Below are positions 42,041 to 50,955 of a stretch of DNA of 64,000 bases, one piece after another. Under the pieces are notes generated by a model. That model was not told the DNA's origin. It did not search any database and saw only the letters and a program-made list of their open reading frames with translations. The position numbers were made by a program, and so were the translations under genes. The first letter of the stretch is position 1; the number at the start of each line of letters is the position of its first letter. The stretch is from Pedococcus sp031456495 (lineage in GTDB: Bacteria; Actinomycetota; Actinomycetes; Actinomycetales; Dermatophilaceae): NCBI RefSeq assembly GCF_031456495.1, contig NZ_JAVDUW010000001.1, positions 1,302,001-1,366,000 on the forward strand, read 5' to 3'.

Positions 42041-42805
42041 ATGAGCCCGCAGCCGGAGCGCGACGCCCCACCACCGCGACAGCGGGGCCGGGGCCCCGCG
42101 GGCGGCGGTCGGGCCGGCGCGGGTCGCGCCGTGCGCGAGCGCCGGCGGGCCTCGCACTCCCTCGACTCGGTCCTCACCGAGGCGGTCGCCCTGCTCGACG
42201 AGTCGGGCGAGCAGGCCCTGACGTTCCGCGCCCTGGCGGCACGGCTCGGCGGTGGCGTCGCCAGCATCTACTGGTACGTCTCGAGCCGCGACGAACTCCT
42301 CGACCGCGCGGCCGACCACGTCCTCGGCGACGTCCTCGATGCCGTCGAGGCGGTGGGCGACGGCGAGCCGATCGAGGACCTGCGCACCATCGCCGTGACC
42401 CTCTTCGACGGGATCGTCGACCGCCCGTGGCTCGGCGCGTACTTCATGCGCGACACCGAGACCCAGCCCAACGCCCTGCGCCTCTACGAGAAGCTGGGCC
42501 AGCAGGTGCTGCGCCTCGACCTCACCACGCGACAGCAGTTCCACGCCGTGTCCGCCGTCGTCGGGTTCGTGGTCGGCACCGCAGCCGACATGGGGCAGGA
42601 GACGCCCGCCGACGTCCGGTCCGGCGAGGTGGGGCGCGAGGAGTACCTCGAGCGGTATGCCGAGCAGTGGCGTTCCCTGGACCCCGGCCAGTTCCCGTTC
42701 ATCCACCACGTGGTGGACGAGTTCGCCCACCACGACGACGCGGAGCAGTTCCGAGCCGGGCTCGACCTGCTGCTCGCCGGCCTGCGGTTGCAGGCGGGGG
42801 CCTGA
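42041..42805 (+). CDS. TetR-family regulator of the adjacent MFS gene
   Basis: The 254-residue protein has a basic N-terminal extension (about 40 residues), an HTH (ALTFRALAARLGGGVASIYWYVSSRDELLD) and a C-terminal ligand/dimer domain of the TetR_C type. The ATG at 42041 has a GGTGGGA Shine-Dalgarno. Divergent arrangement with an efflux gene and intervening palindromes are typical of a local repressor. Confidence 0.9.
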   Translation: MSPQPERDAPPPRQRGRGPAGGGRAGAGRAVRERRRASHSLDSVLTEAVALLDESGEQALTFRALAARLGGGVASIYWYVSSRDELLDRAADHVLGDVLDAVEAVGDGEPIEDLRTIAVTLFDGIVDRPWLGAYFMRDTETQPNALRLYEKLGQQVLRLDLTTRQQFHAVSAVVGFVVGTAADMGQETPADVRSGEVGREEYLERYAEQWRSLDPGQFPFIHHVVDEFAHHDDAEQFRAGLDLLLAGLRLQAGA

Positions 42806-42927
42806 CGGCGTGGCGGTCCCCGCCCGACTCGGCGCAGGTGGAGCCACCAGTAGCCTGTCCCCGGCGGTGATCGCGGCACGGCATCCTGGGTTGCAGACAG
42901 GGGCTCGGCTGGAGTCCTGATCCCCCG

Positions 42928-43000
42928 GGGCCTCTAGCTCAATTGGCAGAGCTGCGGACTTTTAATCCGTAGGTTGTGGGTTCGAGCCCCACGGGGCCCA
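42928..43000 (+). tRNA. tRNA-Lys (anticodon UUU)
   Basis: A 73-nt cloverleaf can be folded: acceptor GGGCCTC/GGGGCCC, D arm AGCTCAATTGGCAGAGCT, anticodon loop CTTTTAA (UUU), T arm GTGGG-TTCGAGC-CCCAC, discriminator A. CCA is not encoded. The last 6 nt are part of a 15-bp repeat found again at 43114. Confidence 0.97.
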
Positions 43001-43128
43001 CACAGCGCTTGTATGACTCCGCGTGATGTTTGACGTTTGGTCTTCGGCTGTTGCTTGACAGTGTTCCGCCTGATGCTTGACAGGTACTTGGGCTGATCCT
43101 TGACGCTCCCTCAGGCCCACACAGCGCT
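42995..43128. repeat. 15-bp direct repeat of the tRNA-Lys 3' end
   Basis: GGCCCACACAGCGCT occurs at 42995-43009 (overlapping the tRNA 3' end) and again, perfect, at 43114-43128. The 104 bp between hold four TGATGCTTGACA-like repeats and no gene. The layout resembles attL/attR or a deletion scar next to a tRNA. Confidence 0.8.
43024..43105. mobile_element. Possible insertion-sequence end relic
   Basis: Four direct copies of TGATGCTTGACA (allowing 1-3 changes) lie at 43024, 43049, 43071 and 43094, with 22-25 bp periods. On the complement this reads TGTCAAGCATCA repeated, the style of multiple transposase-binding repeats at ends of IS21- or IS481-like elements. No transposase remains. Confidence 0.45.
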
Positions 43129-43151
43129 CGTGGTCCGCCTACCATCCACCC

Positions 43152-43349
43152 ATGACGGACCGGTCGCTCCAGGGTCGTTGGGACCGGCTCAGGCAGTCCC
43201 GGGCGTGGGGGGTCTCCACCGGTCTCCTGCTCGCTGCCTGTGGCACAGGGGCGGCGGAGGGCACAGGCGACGCCCGGCTGTACGTACTGGCGCCACTCGG
43301 GTTGCAGTGGGCGTTCGTCGAGTTCCGGCGTCATCGCCGCGGCGGCTAG
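43152..43349 (+). CDS. Small protein of unknown function
   Basis: The 65-residue product has one moderately hydrophobic stretch (VSTGLLLAAC, about 21-30), a second near LYVLAPLGLQWAF, and a basic end, so it may be membrane-associated. The ATG is 6 bp after TACCAT (43140-43145), a leaderless start that supports a real gene. It begins just after the tRNA-side repeat. The next 179 bp show no supported gene. Confidence 0.55.
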   Translation: MTDRSLQGRWDRLRQSRAWGVSTGLLLAACGTGAAEGTGDARLYVLAPLGLQWAFVEFRRHRRGG

Positions 43350-43528
43350 GCATCCGCGCCCTGGGCCGAATCAGGGTGGGTCCGCGCACCGGGTGCACCG
43401 GCCGGATGCCGCGACGGACTGACCGCGGTGAAGCCGGGTCACGACACTGCCGTCGCACGCACCCCGAGGCGTCCCGAATGCGTCGATTGCACGAGGCGCC
43501 GCACCCCAGCGGGGGCAAACATGGACGG

Positions 43529-43723
43529 ATGGTGGGGACTGGTGAGGGGGACGACCGGGAGCAACCTGACGCAGGCGACCAGCACTGGATGGCCGGGTAC
43601 GAGGGGCCGTGGTTCTCCGGGCTGTCGTGCCCGACCTGCGGAGCCCTGGTGGGCAACCGCGAGGAGTATGCCGTGCTGCACCGCCGGTGGCACGAATCGG
43701 TGGACGCGCGCGCCCCGGCGTGA
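43529..43723 (+). CDS. Small zinc-ribbon-like protein
   Basis: The 64-residue frame ends in a convincing small domain SCPTCGALVGNREEYAVLH and RRWHE, with CxxC and two His that could bind zinc, similar to other actinobacterial short zinc proteins. The start is uncertain (ATG 43529 or ATG 43589) because no good Shine-Dalgarno is seen. Function unknown. Confidence 0.5.
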   Translation: MVGTGEGDDREQPDAGDQHWMAGYEGPWFSGLSCPTCGALVGNREEYAVLHRRWHESVDARAPA

Positions 43724-43784
43724 GAGGAACGACGGCCCCCGACCGGCACGCGGCCGACGCGGGCCGGCTTGCGTGCCGCCCCCG

Positions 43785-44624
43785 TCAGGCGGCGGGGTCC
43801 GGCTGGAGGCCGAGCACGCGGTCGGCGCGCGCGGCGGCGCTCACCTCGTTGGTGGGGGCCAGCGTGAAGTCCTCGACGAGCGCGCTGGACAGCTCCGCCA
43901 GGGTCACGCCGCGCTGCCGCGTCGACCACCAGAGCAGCTCCAGAGCGGCATCCGGGGTGAGCCGGTATGCCGCGACGAGGATGCCCTTGGCGTGCTCCAC
44001 CACCGCGTTGAACGCCGTCGGCTCGAGCACGGTCATCCCGCCGTACGGCTGGGGGTGGTCGACGAAGTCGGTGAGGTCGACGAAGTAGCCGTTGACGGCC
44101 ACGACCCGCCGGTCGTCGTCGAAGACGCCGATGCCGATCGAGAGCACGTGACGGACACCGCCCCCGGCGTCGATGACGCGGTGCCGGCAGCAGAAGGGCT
44201 CACCGGTCGCCAGCGCCCCGCTCAGGGTGCCCTCGGTGCGGGTGCGGTCCTCGGGGTGCTTGTGGGCCAGCAGGAGCTCGGTGGTGGGCTCGGCCTCCTG
44301 GGGGCTGAGCCCGTGCAGCTCGAACATCTCCGGCGACCACCACCAGCGGTTGGCGCGGACGTCGTAGGAGAACCGCGCCATGGTCTCGGGGACACCTGCC
44401 GCCACCGCGACGAGGACCTTCTCGGCCTCGGGAACGGCCCCCAGGAACGGGTCGATGCCGTCGGTCCCGGCGGCGCGGGCGCCGTCACGGGCACCGGACG
44501 TGGCGGCCTGCTCGGCGGGCGACCCGGCGCCGACGGTCGCACCGTCCGCGTCGAGCGGCGAGGGGTTGACGGGGGTGGAGCGGGGGAGCGGGTCGGGAGG
44601 CGAGACCGGGTCCTCCGTGATCAT
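43785..44624 (-). CDS. PAS-ANTAR RNA-binding regulator
   Basis: The 279-residue protein has a disordered N-terminus (1-55), a PAS fold (about 75-190: FSYDVRANRWWWSPEMFELHGL; HPEDRTRTEGTLSGAL) and a C-terminal ANTAR domain (AFNAVVEHAKGILVAAYRLT...LLWWSTRQRGVTLAELS). ANTAR proteins bind dual-hexaloop RNA hairpins and prevent termination. No kinase or receiver is present, so the PAS domain is probably the sensor. The RNA target is not evident nearby. Confidence 0.88.
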   Translation of the reverse strand: MITEDPVSPPDPLPRSTPVNPSPLDADGATVGAGSPAEQAATSGARDGARAAGTDGIDPFLGAVPEAEKVLVAVAAGVPETMARFSYDVRANRWWWSPEMFELHGLSPQEAEPTTELLLAHKHPEDRTRTEGTLSGALATGEPFCCRHRVIDAGGGVRHVLSIGIGVFDDDRRVVAVNGYFVDLTDFVDHPQPYGGMTVLEPTAFNAVVEHAKGILVAAYRLTPDAALELLWWSTRQRGVTLAELSSALVEDFTLAPTNEVSAAARADRVLGLQPDPAA

Positions 44625-44772
44625 GTCCAGGCGTCCGATCGTCGCAGTGTGGTGCTTCGTCCACCCCACCCTACCTGCGCAAACACCCCAACAGGGACGA
44701 GAGGGCCCATCCTTCTCCGGCGGCGAGGGGTGCACGTGGCGAGGCTGCGCCGGGGGTCCTATCGTCGCCCTG

Positions 44773-46026
44773 ATGGACACCTTTGAGCCGGGGGGCACGA
44801 AGGGGGAACAGGAAGGCGCGTTCGCGAGGGCGAGGCGCCTGCTGGTCGACGTCGTGCGGGGGTGGTGGGACGCCGCGTCGACGGCGCTGCGCACGGCCGG
44901 CCCGCAGCGGGATGCCGCACTGCTCATGGGCAAGGCGGCGCTGGCCACCGTCGTCGCCTGGCAGTTCGCCGACCGCGTGCTCGGCAGCCACCAGGCGTTC
45001 TACGCGCCGATGGCAGCCCTGCTGGTCGTCGACCGGACGATGGTGCGCTCGCTCGGCGCGAGCGCCCAACGCGTGGCAGCCGTCGTGGTGGGCATGCTCA
45101 CGGCGTGGCTGGTCGGGTCGACGCTGGGGGTGCACTGGTGGTCCATGCTGCCCGTCATCTACCTCGCGCTGCTCATCGCGCGGTGGCGGCGGCTCGGCGA
45201 CCACGGCATCCAGGTGCCGACGATGGTCCTGCTGTCGCTGCTGACCGTGGGTGGCACCAACGTCGACTTCACCTACCTCACGGTGGTGGAGACCATCGCG
45301 GGCGGCGTCATCGGCGTCCTGACGAACGCCATCGTGCTGCCACCGCTGCACCTGCGGGAGCCGCGCGAGCAGATCATGAGCCTGACGACCCGGGTGAGCG
45401 AGCTGCTGGCCTCGATCGCCGGCGGCCTGCGCGAGGGCTGGGACGCCGACGAGGCGCGCGGCTGGTACGACACCAGCACCGAGATCATCCAGCTCGCCCC
45501 GCAGGTGCATGCCGAGATCGAGACCGGCCGCGAGAGCACCCGCTTCAACCCGCGCGACAACCTGCAGGGCCTCAGCGTCGACTGGTCCGGCTACGCCGCC
45601 GCCGTCGAGGCCGTCCGGCGCACGCAGTGGCAGGTCTCGGGCATCGCGCGCACCCTCGTCGACGCGGCGGACGACAGCGAGTCCCTGCCCGCCCCCAGCC
45701 AGCGGTTCCTCGAGGCGTATGCCGAGGCGCTCGACCACGTCGGCGCGGCGGTCCACCACTTCGGCATCGCCGAGGACGAGGAGCGCGAGGAGGTGCGCCG
45801 GGAGCTGCGCGAGGCGGTCACCCTCCTCGACCGCCTCGGCGACCAGGTGCGGGACACGCGGCTGGACGACCCCAAGGCGTGGCCGGCATACGGGGCACTC
45901 CTGCTGGACGCGCGGCGGCTGGCGCGCGAGCTCGAGCTGCACACCGACGAGGCGGTCGTGCCCACCGACAGCGGACCGATCCGCATCCCCAAGGACGGGC
46001 TGCGCCGCCGGGTCCAGGGCCAGTGA
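44773..46026 (+). CDS. FUSC/aromatic acid exporter-like membrane protein
   Basis: The 417-residue protein has five or six membrane helices in the first half (ALATVVAWQFADRVLG onward) and a long helical cytoplasmic C-terminal domain, the plan of the FUSC/aromatic acid exporter family. The ATG is 7 bp after TATCGT (44760-44765). The substrate is unknown. Confidence 0.85.
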   Translation: MDTFEPGGTKGEQEGAFARARRLLVDVVRGWWDAASTALRTAGPQRDAALLMGKAALATVVAWQFADRVLGSHQAFYAPMAALLVVDRTMVRSLGASAQRVAAVVVGMLTAWLVGSTLGVHWWSMLPVIYLALLIARWRRLGDHGIQVPTMVLLSLLTVGGTNVDFTYLTVVETIAGGVIGVLTNAIVLPPLHLREPREQIMSLTTRVSELLASIAGGLREGWDADEARGWYDTSTEIIQLAPQVHAEIETGRESTRFNPRDNLQGLSVDWSGYAAAVEAVRRTQWQVSGIARTLVDAADDSESLPAPSQRFLEAYAEALDHVGAAVHHFGIAEDEEREEVRRELREAVTLLDRLGDQVRDTRLDDPKAWPAYGALLLDARRLARELELHTDEAVVPTDSGPIRIPKDGLRRRVQGQ

Positions 46027-46057
46027 CGGGCGTGGGCCGCGGAGGGCGGCCGCGGGC

Positions 46058-46273
46058 CTAGGCGGTCGGCTGCTCCCGCGTGCGCAGCCAGCGCTCCCGG
46101 TGCTCCTGGAAGGAGATCCCGCCGGTCGTCCGGTTGACGACGTCCACAACGACCTCGCGCGGGAACAGGCTGCCGTCGCCACGGCTGCCGACGGTCTGCA
46201 GGACGCGGCTGACGGTCGCCTCGTCGAGATCGGCGAACAGCTCGGGGTACAGCTCCAGGTAGCGCCGTGGCAT
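46058..46273 (-). CDS. Small helical protein of unknown function
   Basis: The 71-residue product (ELFADLDEATVSRVLQTVG; GGISFQEHRERWLR) is helical and ends with a segment reminiscent of VbhA-type Fic antitoxins, but no Fic toxin lies nearby and the similarity is weak. A minus-strand TAGTCT about 30 bp upstream could be its promoter. A real gene is likely. Confidence 0.6.
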   Translation of the reverse strand: MPRRYLELYPELFADLDEATVSRVLQTVGSRGDGSLFPREVVVDVVNRTTGGISFQEHRERWLRTREQPTA

Positions 46274-46389
46274 CGTGGTCCAGCCTTCGTCGGGGTGAGC
46301 GGAAGACTAGGCCAGCAGGGTCACCTCCGGTGCACACGACCGACAAAGTCACAGAAAACGCACATGGACCGGCCTGCCAGACTGTGCGG

Positions 46390-47391
46390 GTGAGCAACGT
46401 CGAGACCGACCCCCACGAGACGGTCTGCCACGGCACCGACGGGGCCGTGGCGGGCGACCACCGCGTCGAGGTGCTCGAGCCCCGCGACGTCCCGCTCGGC
46501 GGCCCGCGGGCCATGACCGTCCGGCGGACCCTGCCGCAGCGCCAGCGGTCGATGATCGGCGCGTGGTGCTTCGCCGACCACTACGGCCCCGACGACGTCT
46601 CGCGGACCGGCGGCATGGACGTGCCGCCCCACCCGCACACCGGCCTGCAGACCGTGAGCTGGCTGTTCACCGGGGAGGTCGAGCACCGCGACAGCCTCGG
46701 CACCCATGCCCTCGTCCGGCCCGGCGAGCTCAACCTCATGACCGGGGGCCACGGGATCGCCCACTCCGAGGTGTCGACGCCGGGCACGACGACGCTGCAC
46801 GGCGTGCAGCTCTGGGTTGCGCTGCCCGACTCCGACCGTGACGCCCCCCGCGACTTCCAGCACCACGCGCCGACCCCGGTCGAGCTCGAGGGCGCAACCG
46901 TGTCGGTGTTCCTGGGCTCGCTGGTCGGGCAGGTGTCGCCGGTGCGGACGGCCACCCCGCTGCTCGGGGCGGAGGTCGTCCTGCAGCCCGGCGCGCGGAT
47001 CGAGCTCGCCGTCGACCCGTCGTACGAGCACGGCGTCCTCGCCGACACCGACCGGATCGACCTCGCCGGGACCCTGCTCCCCCGCGCCGGCCTCGGCCAC
47101 CTGCCGCCCGGAGCCGGCTCCCTCGTCCTCGCCAACGCGTCCGACGCCCCGGCGCGGGCCGTCCTGCTCGGCGGTCCACCGTTCGAGGAGGACATCGTCA
47201 TGTGGTGGAACTTCGTGGGCCGCAGCCACGAGGACATCGAGCGGGCGCGTGAGGAGTGGATGGCCGGCTCCGACCGGTTCGGCGAGGTGCAGGGGTATGC
47301 CGGTGCCGTCCAGCACCTGCCCGCCCCGGCGTTGCCGGCGGTGCGGATCCGCCCGCGCCGCAACGCCTCCCGGGCCGACCGGGACTCGTGA
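46390..47391 (+). CDS. Pirin-family bicupin protein
   Basis: The 333-residue protein has the pirin N-terminal cupin with metal ligands HPHTGLQTVSW and GHGIAHSE (His/His/His/Glu), and a second cupin in the C-terminal half. Some pirins are quercetin dioxygenases; others are regulators. The GTG at 46390 is 6 bp after CAGACT and its stop overlaps the next gene (GTGA). Confidence 0.9.
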   Translation: MSNVETDPHETVCHGTDGAVAGDHRVEVLEPRDVPLGGPRAMTVRRTLPQRQRSMIGAWCFADHYGPDDVSRTGGMDVPPHPHTGLQTVSWLFTGEVEHRDSLGTHALVRPGELNLMTGGHGIAHSEVSTPGTTTLHGVQLWVALPDSDRDAPRDFQHHAPTPVELEGATVSVFLGSLVGQVSPVRTATPLLGAEVVLQPGARIELAVDPSYEHGVLADTDRIDLAGTLLPRAGLGHLPPGAGSLVLANASDAPARAVLLGGPPFEEDIVMWWNFVGRSHEDIERAREEWMAGSDRFGEVQGYAGAVQHLPAPALPAVRIRPRRNASRADRDS

Positions 47392-48374
47392 GCCCCCGGG
47401 AACCGTTGCGCCGCAACCGTCGCGGGCGCCTCCTCGGTGCGGGCGTCGCCGTCGTGGTCGTCGCTGCGCTGGTGCTCGCGGCATACGCCACCACGCCCCG
47501 GACGCACGGCGTCTCGGGCGACTGGGAGGCGAAGCCGCTGGGCGGGAGGGTCGTGGGCCGGGTCCTGCTCAGCGGCGACCACACCGCGCTGGACCTGCGG
47601 ACCGGGAAGTCGGTCTCGCTGGGCTCGGCCGCCGGTGGACGGGCGTATGCCGGGGACGGGCGCCTCGTCGTCGCCGGCACCGGCCGGCTCGACTCGGTGG
47701 GGCTCGACGGAACCGGTCGATGGACCTGGCGTCCACCGGCCGGCCAGGCGCCGGCGCCGCTGGCGGCCCGGCGCGGCAGCACCCTCGTCGCGGCCTGCCC
47801 GGCCGACGCCTCGGCCCCCTGCGACCTCGTCGGGCTCGACGCCCGCGGCCACGAGGCGTGGCGCACCACCGGCAGCGGTCGCGTCGCGGCACCGGCAGAC
47901 CAGGGACTGCCGCACGTGTACGCGACCGCCTCGAGCGGTGGTGGCGTCGTCCTCATGGACCCGGTGGACGGCCGGGAGTCGCTGGTCCCCGGGCAACGCC
48001 TCACGGCCGTACCCGACGGCCCTGTGGTCGTCTCGGCGGTCCAGGACGGGCAGTGCGTGCTGACGGCGTACGACGGCGCCGACCCGACATGGACGCGGGT
48101 CCTCGCGCGGTGCGCCGACGAGGTCCCGTCGGGCGCGGAGGTGGGCCGCGCCAGCGACCACCTCGCCGTCACGCGCAGGAGCCGCTCGACACCGGCCAAC
48201 CCCCTGCGCTGGGGTTCCCCGACGACCGTCCTCACGGTCGTCGACACCCGTACGGGTCGCCACGTCGCCCAGGTCGCCTCCACCGGGCGGCTCGACCTGC
48301 TGCTGCTCGACGGCGACGGGCTGGTCGTGCGGACCGACGAGGGCATCACGCGGTACACGCTGCCGCGGCGCTGA
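47388..48374 (+). CDS. Membrane-anchored PQQ-like beta-propeller protein
   Basis: The 328-residue product has a basic N-terminus, one membrane helix (about 13-34) and an extracytoplasmic domain with PQQ/WD-like blades (LDLRTGKSV, GLDGTGRWTW, GLDARGHEAW). It may act as a surface scaffold. No enzymatic residues are seen. The GTG overlaps the pirin stop; it is followed 29 bp later by a small membrane protein gene with its own promoter. Confidence 0.75.
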   Translation: MSPREPLRRNRRGRLLGAGVAVVVVAALVLAAYATTPRTHGVSGDWEAKPLGGRVVGRVLLSGDHTALDLRTGKSVSLGSAAGGRAYAGDGRLVVAGTGRLDSVGLDGTGRWTWRPPAGQAPAPLAARRGSTLVAACPADASAPCDLVGLDARGHEAWRTTGSGRVAAPADQGLPHVYATASSGGGVVLMDPVDGRESLVPGQRLTAVPDGPVVVSAVQDGQCVLTAYDGADPTWTRVLARCADEVPSGAEVGRASDHLAVTRRSRSTPANPLRWGSPTTVLTVVDTRTGRHVAQVASTGRLDLLLLDGDGLVVRTDEGITRYTLPRR

Positions 48375-48403
48375 CGCCCAGCACGGTCCGGCACACTGTC
48401 GCC

Positions 48404-48622
48404 ATGGCCCCCACGTCCCAGCGGCCGCGGCGCACCGGCGCCGCGACGTACCTGCCGCTCGTCGTCGCGATCTGCGCGATGGTGCTCGTCCGCGAGCTCG
48501 TGACGGCGCTGTGGCCCGACCTGTCGAGCTGGGTCGCGTTCGTCGCCGCCCTGGCGGTCGGGTGGGTGGCCTACGCCGGCGTGGAACGGTTCCTCGCCCG
48601 ACGCGGGAAGGACCGCCCATGA
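48404..48622 (+). CDS. 72-residue two-helix membrane protein
   Basis: Two membrane helices (about 15-35 and 43-62) flank a short loop, and the C-terminus is basic (ERFLARRGKDRP). The ATG is 6 bp after CACACT (48392-48397), and the stop overlaps the SDR gene as ATGA. Function unknown. Confidence 0.75.
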   Translation: MAPTSQRPRRTGAATYLPLVVAICAMVLVRELVTALWPDLSSWVAFVAALAVGWVAYAGVERFLARRGKDRP

Positions 48623-49461
48623 CCTCCAGCTCCCTCGCTCCCGTCCTCGTCACCGGCTGCTCGTCGGGGATCGGCCGGGCCACGGCCGAGCTGCTGCTCA
48701 AGGCCGGTCACACCGTCTACGCCACCGCCCGGCGGCCGGAGGTCCTGGCCCACCTCGAGTCCGCCGGCGCCCGCGTCCTGGCGCTCGACGTGACCTCCGA
48801 GGAGTCGATGTCCACGGCGGTGAAGGCGGTCGAGGACGAGCACGGCCGGGTCGGCGCCCTCGTCAACAACGCCGGCTACGGCGAGTACGGCACGATCGAG
48901 GAGACCGACCTCGACAAGGTGCGGCAGATGTTCGAGACCAACGTCTTCGGCCTCGCCCGCCTGACCCAGCTCGTGCTCCCCGCGATGCGCGCGGCCCGGT
49001 CGGGTCGCATCGTCAACATCGGCTCGATGGGCGGCCGGCTCACCTGGCCCGTCGGCGGGTACTACCACGCCACCAAGTACGCCGTGGAGGCGATCAGCGA
49101 CGCCCTGCGCAACGAGGTCCGCCCCTTCGGCATCTCGGTCAGCCTCGTCGAGCCGGGGCTGATCCGCACCGGGTTCGAGGAGACCGCGCTGACGTCCGAG
49201 GCGCACGCCGGCACCGACGGGTCGCCGTATGCCGGCCTGCTCGCCACGAGCGCGAGCATCACCACGGGCGGCTACTCCAACCCGATGCTGGCCAGCGGCC
49301 CCGAGGCCGTGGCCAAGGTCGTGCTCAAGGCGGTGGAGTCGCGCTCGCCGCGCAGCCGCTACGTCGTCACCGCCGCCGCCCGCGCCGCCATCACGGCCCG
49401 CACCGTCGGCGGCGACCGCGTGTGGGACGCCATCGTCCGCAACCAGTTCGGCTCGCACTGA
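48619..49461 (+). CDS. Short-chain dehydrogenase/reductase
   Basis: The 280-residue classical SDR has the cofactor loop TGCSSGIGRA, NNAGYG, catalytic Ser in NIGSMGG and YHATK (Tyr/Lys). Arg after the second strand (TARRPE) suggests NADP(H). The substrate is unknown; similar proteins act on sterols or keto compounds. Confidence 0.92.
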   Translation: MTSSSLAPVLVTGCSSGIGRATAELLLKAGHTVYATARRPEVLAHLESAGARVLALDVTSEESMSTAVKAVEDEHGRVGALVNNAGYGEYGTIEETDLDKVRQMFETNVFGLARLTQLVLPAMRAARSGRIVNIGSMGGRLTWPVGGYYHATKYAVEAISDALRNEVRPFGISVSLVEPGLIRTGFEETALTSEAHAGTDGSPYAGLLATSASITTGGYSNPMLASGPEAVAKVVLKAVESRSPRSRYVVTAAARAAITARTVGGDRVWDAIVRNQFGSH

Positions 49462-49494
49462 GCCGTCGCGGCCGCCCGACCTAGACTCGGGGCC

Positions 49495-50937
49495 GTGCAG
49501 TTCCTCAACGGCCTCCAGCCCCAGCTCGACCTGACCTACGACGACGTCTTCATGGTCCCGAGCCGCTCCGACGTCACGAGCCGCCTCGACGTCGACCTGA
49601 CGTCGTCCGACGGCAGCGGCACGACGATCCCCCTCGTCGTCGCGAACATGACCGCCATCGCCGGCCGCCGGATGGCCGAGACGGTCGCCCGTCGTGGCGC
49701 CCTCGCGGTCATCCCGCAGGACATCCCGGTCGACGTTGTCAGCGAGGTCACCTCCTGGGTCAAGCGGCGCCACCTGGTCCACGACACCCCGATCACCCTG
49801 AGCGCGCACGAGACGGCCGGTGCCGCCCTCGTCCTGCTGCCCAAGCGGGCCCACGGCGCCGCGGTCGTCGTCGACGAGTCCGGGCGGCGCCCCATCGGGA
49901 TCGTGACCGAGGCCGACCTCACCGGTGTCGACCGGTTCACCCAGGTGCAGGAGGTCATGACCCGCGAGCCCGTCCTCGTCACCGACGGCACGGACCCGGA
50001 GGAGGCCTTCAACACCCTCGCGACGACCCACCACCACGTCGCACCGGTGGTCGACGACGCGGGCGAGCTGGTCGGCATCATCACGCGCGCGGGTGCCCTC
50101 CGGGCCCGCCTCTACACCCCCGCCACCGACGCGCAGGGCCGGCTGCGGATCGCCGCCGCGGTCGGCATCAACGGCGACGTCGCGGGCAAGGCGGCCGCCC
50201 TCCTCGAGGCCGGCGTCGACCTGCTCGTCATGGACACCGCGCACGGCCACCAGGAGAAGATGCTGGACGCGCTGCGTGCGGTGCGGGCGCTCGACCCGCA
50301 GGTCCCCGTGGCGGCCGGCAACGTCGTCTCCGCCGCGGGCGCGCGCGACCTCATCGAGGCAGGCGCCGACATCGTCAAGGTCGGGGTCGGGCCCGGCGCC
50401 ATGTGCACCACCCGGATGATGACCGCGGTCGGGCGCCCGCAGTTCTCCGCGGTGCTCGAGTGCGCCACCGAGGCCCGTCGGCACGGCAAGCACGTCTGGG
50501 CCGATGGCGGCGTGCGCCACCCCCGCGACGTCGCCCTGGCGCTGGCTGCCGGGGCCTCCAACGTCATGGTGGGCTCCTGGTTCGCCGGGACGCTGGAGTC
50601 CCCCGGCGACCTGTTCACCGACGAGCGCGGCCGCCGCTACAAGGAGTCCTTCGGCATGGCGAGCAGCCGCGCAGTCCGCAACCGCACGGCGACGGACACG
50701 GCATACGAGCGGGCGCGCAAGGCGCTCTTCGAGGAGGGGATCTCCTCGGCGCGCATGTTCATCGACCCCGAGCGGCCCAGCGTCGAGGACGTCATCGACC
50801 AGATCGTGGCCGGGGTGCGCTCGAGCTTCACGTATGCCGGCGCGCGGACGATCGAGGAGTTCGCCGAGCGCGCGGTCGTGGGGCTGCAGAGCACCGCCGG
50901 CTTCGCCGAGGGCCGGCCGCTGCACACCTCCTGGTGA
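49495..50937 (+). CDS. guaB1: GuaB1-type IMP dehydrogenase-related protein (GMP reductase)
   Basis: The 480-residue protein has the IMPDH/GMPR barrel with an internal CBS pair (about 95-215: MTREPVLVTDGTDPEEAF). The catalytic loop is GVGPGAMCTTRMMT with the Cys near residue 304. In mycobacteria the GuaB1 branch is a GMP reductase in purine salvage rather than a true IMP dehydrogenase. The GTG start is 7 bp after TAGACT (49482-49487). Confidence 0.92.
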   Translation: MQFLNGLQPQLDLTYDDVFMVPSRSDVTSRLDVDLTSSDGSGTTIPLVVANMTAIAGRRMAETVARRGALAVIPQDIPVDVVSEVTSWVKRRHLVHDTPITLSAHETAGAALVLLPKRAHGAAVVVDESGRRPIGIVTEADLTGVDRFTQVQEVMTREPVLVTDGTDPEEAFNTLATTHHHVAPVVDDAGELVGIITRAGALRARLYTPATDAQGRLRIAAAVGINGDVAGKAAALLEAGVDLLVMDTAHGHQEKMLDALRAVRALDPQVPVAAGNVVSAAGARDLIEAGADIVKVGVGPGAMCTTRMMTAVGRPQFSAVLECATEARRHGKHVWADGGVRHPRDVALALAAGASNVMVGSWFAGTLESPGDLFTDERGRRYKESFGMASSRAVRNRTATDTAYERARKALFEEGISSARMFIDPERPSVEDVIDQIVAGVRSSFTYAGARTIEEFAERAVVGLQSTAGFAEGRPLHTSW

Positions 50938-50955
50938 TCCGGGAGGGTATGCCGC

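Noticed and set aside
43024..43105. Series of promoters based on repeated TTGAC boxes
   Set aside because: The boxes repeat every 22-25 bp inside a larger 12-bp repeat and lack matching -10 elements; an IS-end relic fits better.
46058..46273. Fic antitoxin (VbhA-like)
   Set aside because: The resemblance is limited to a short helix and no Fic-domain protein is nearby.
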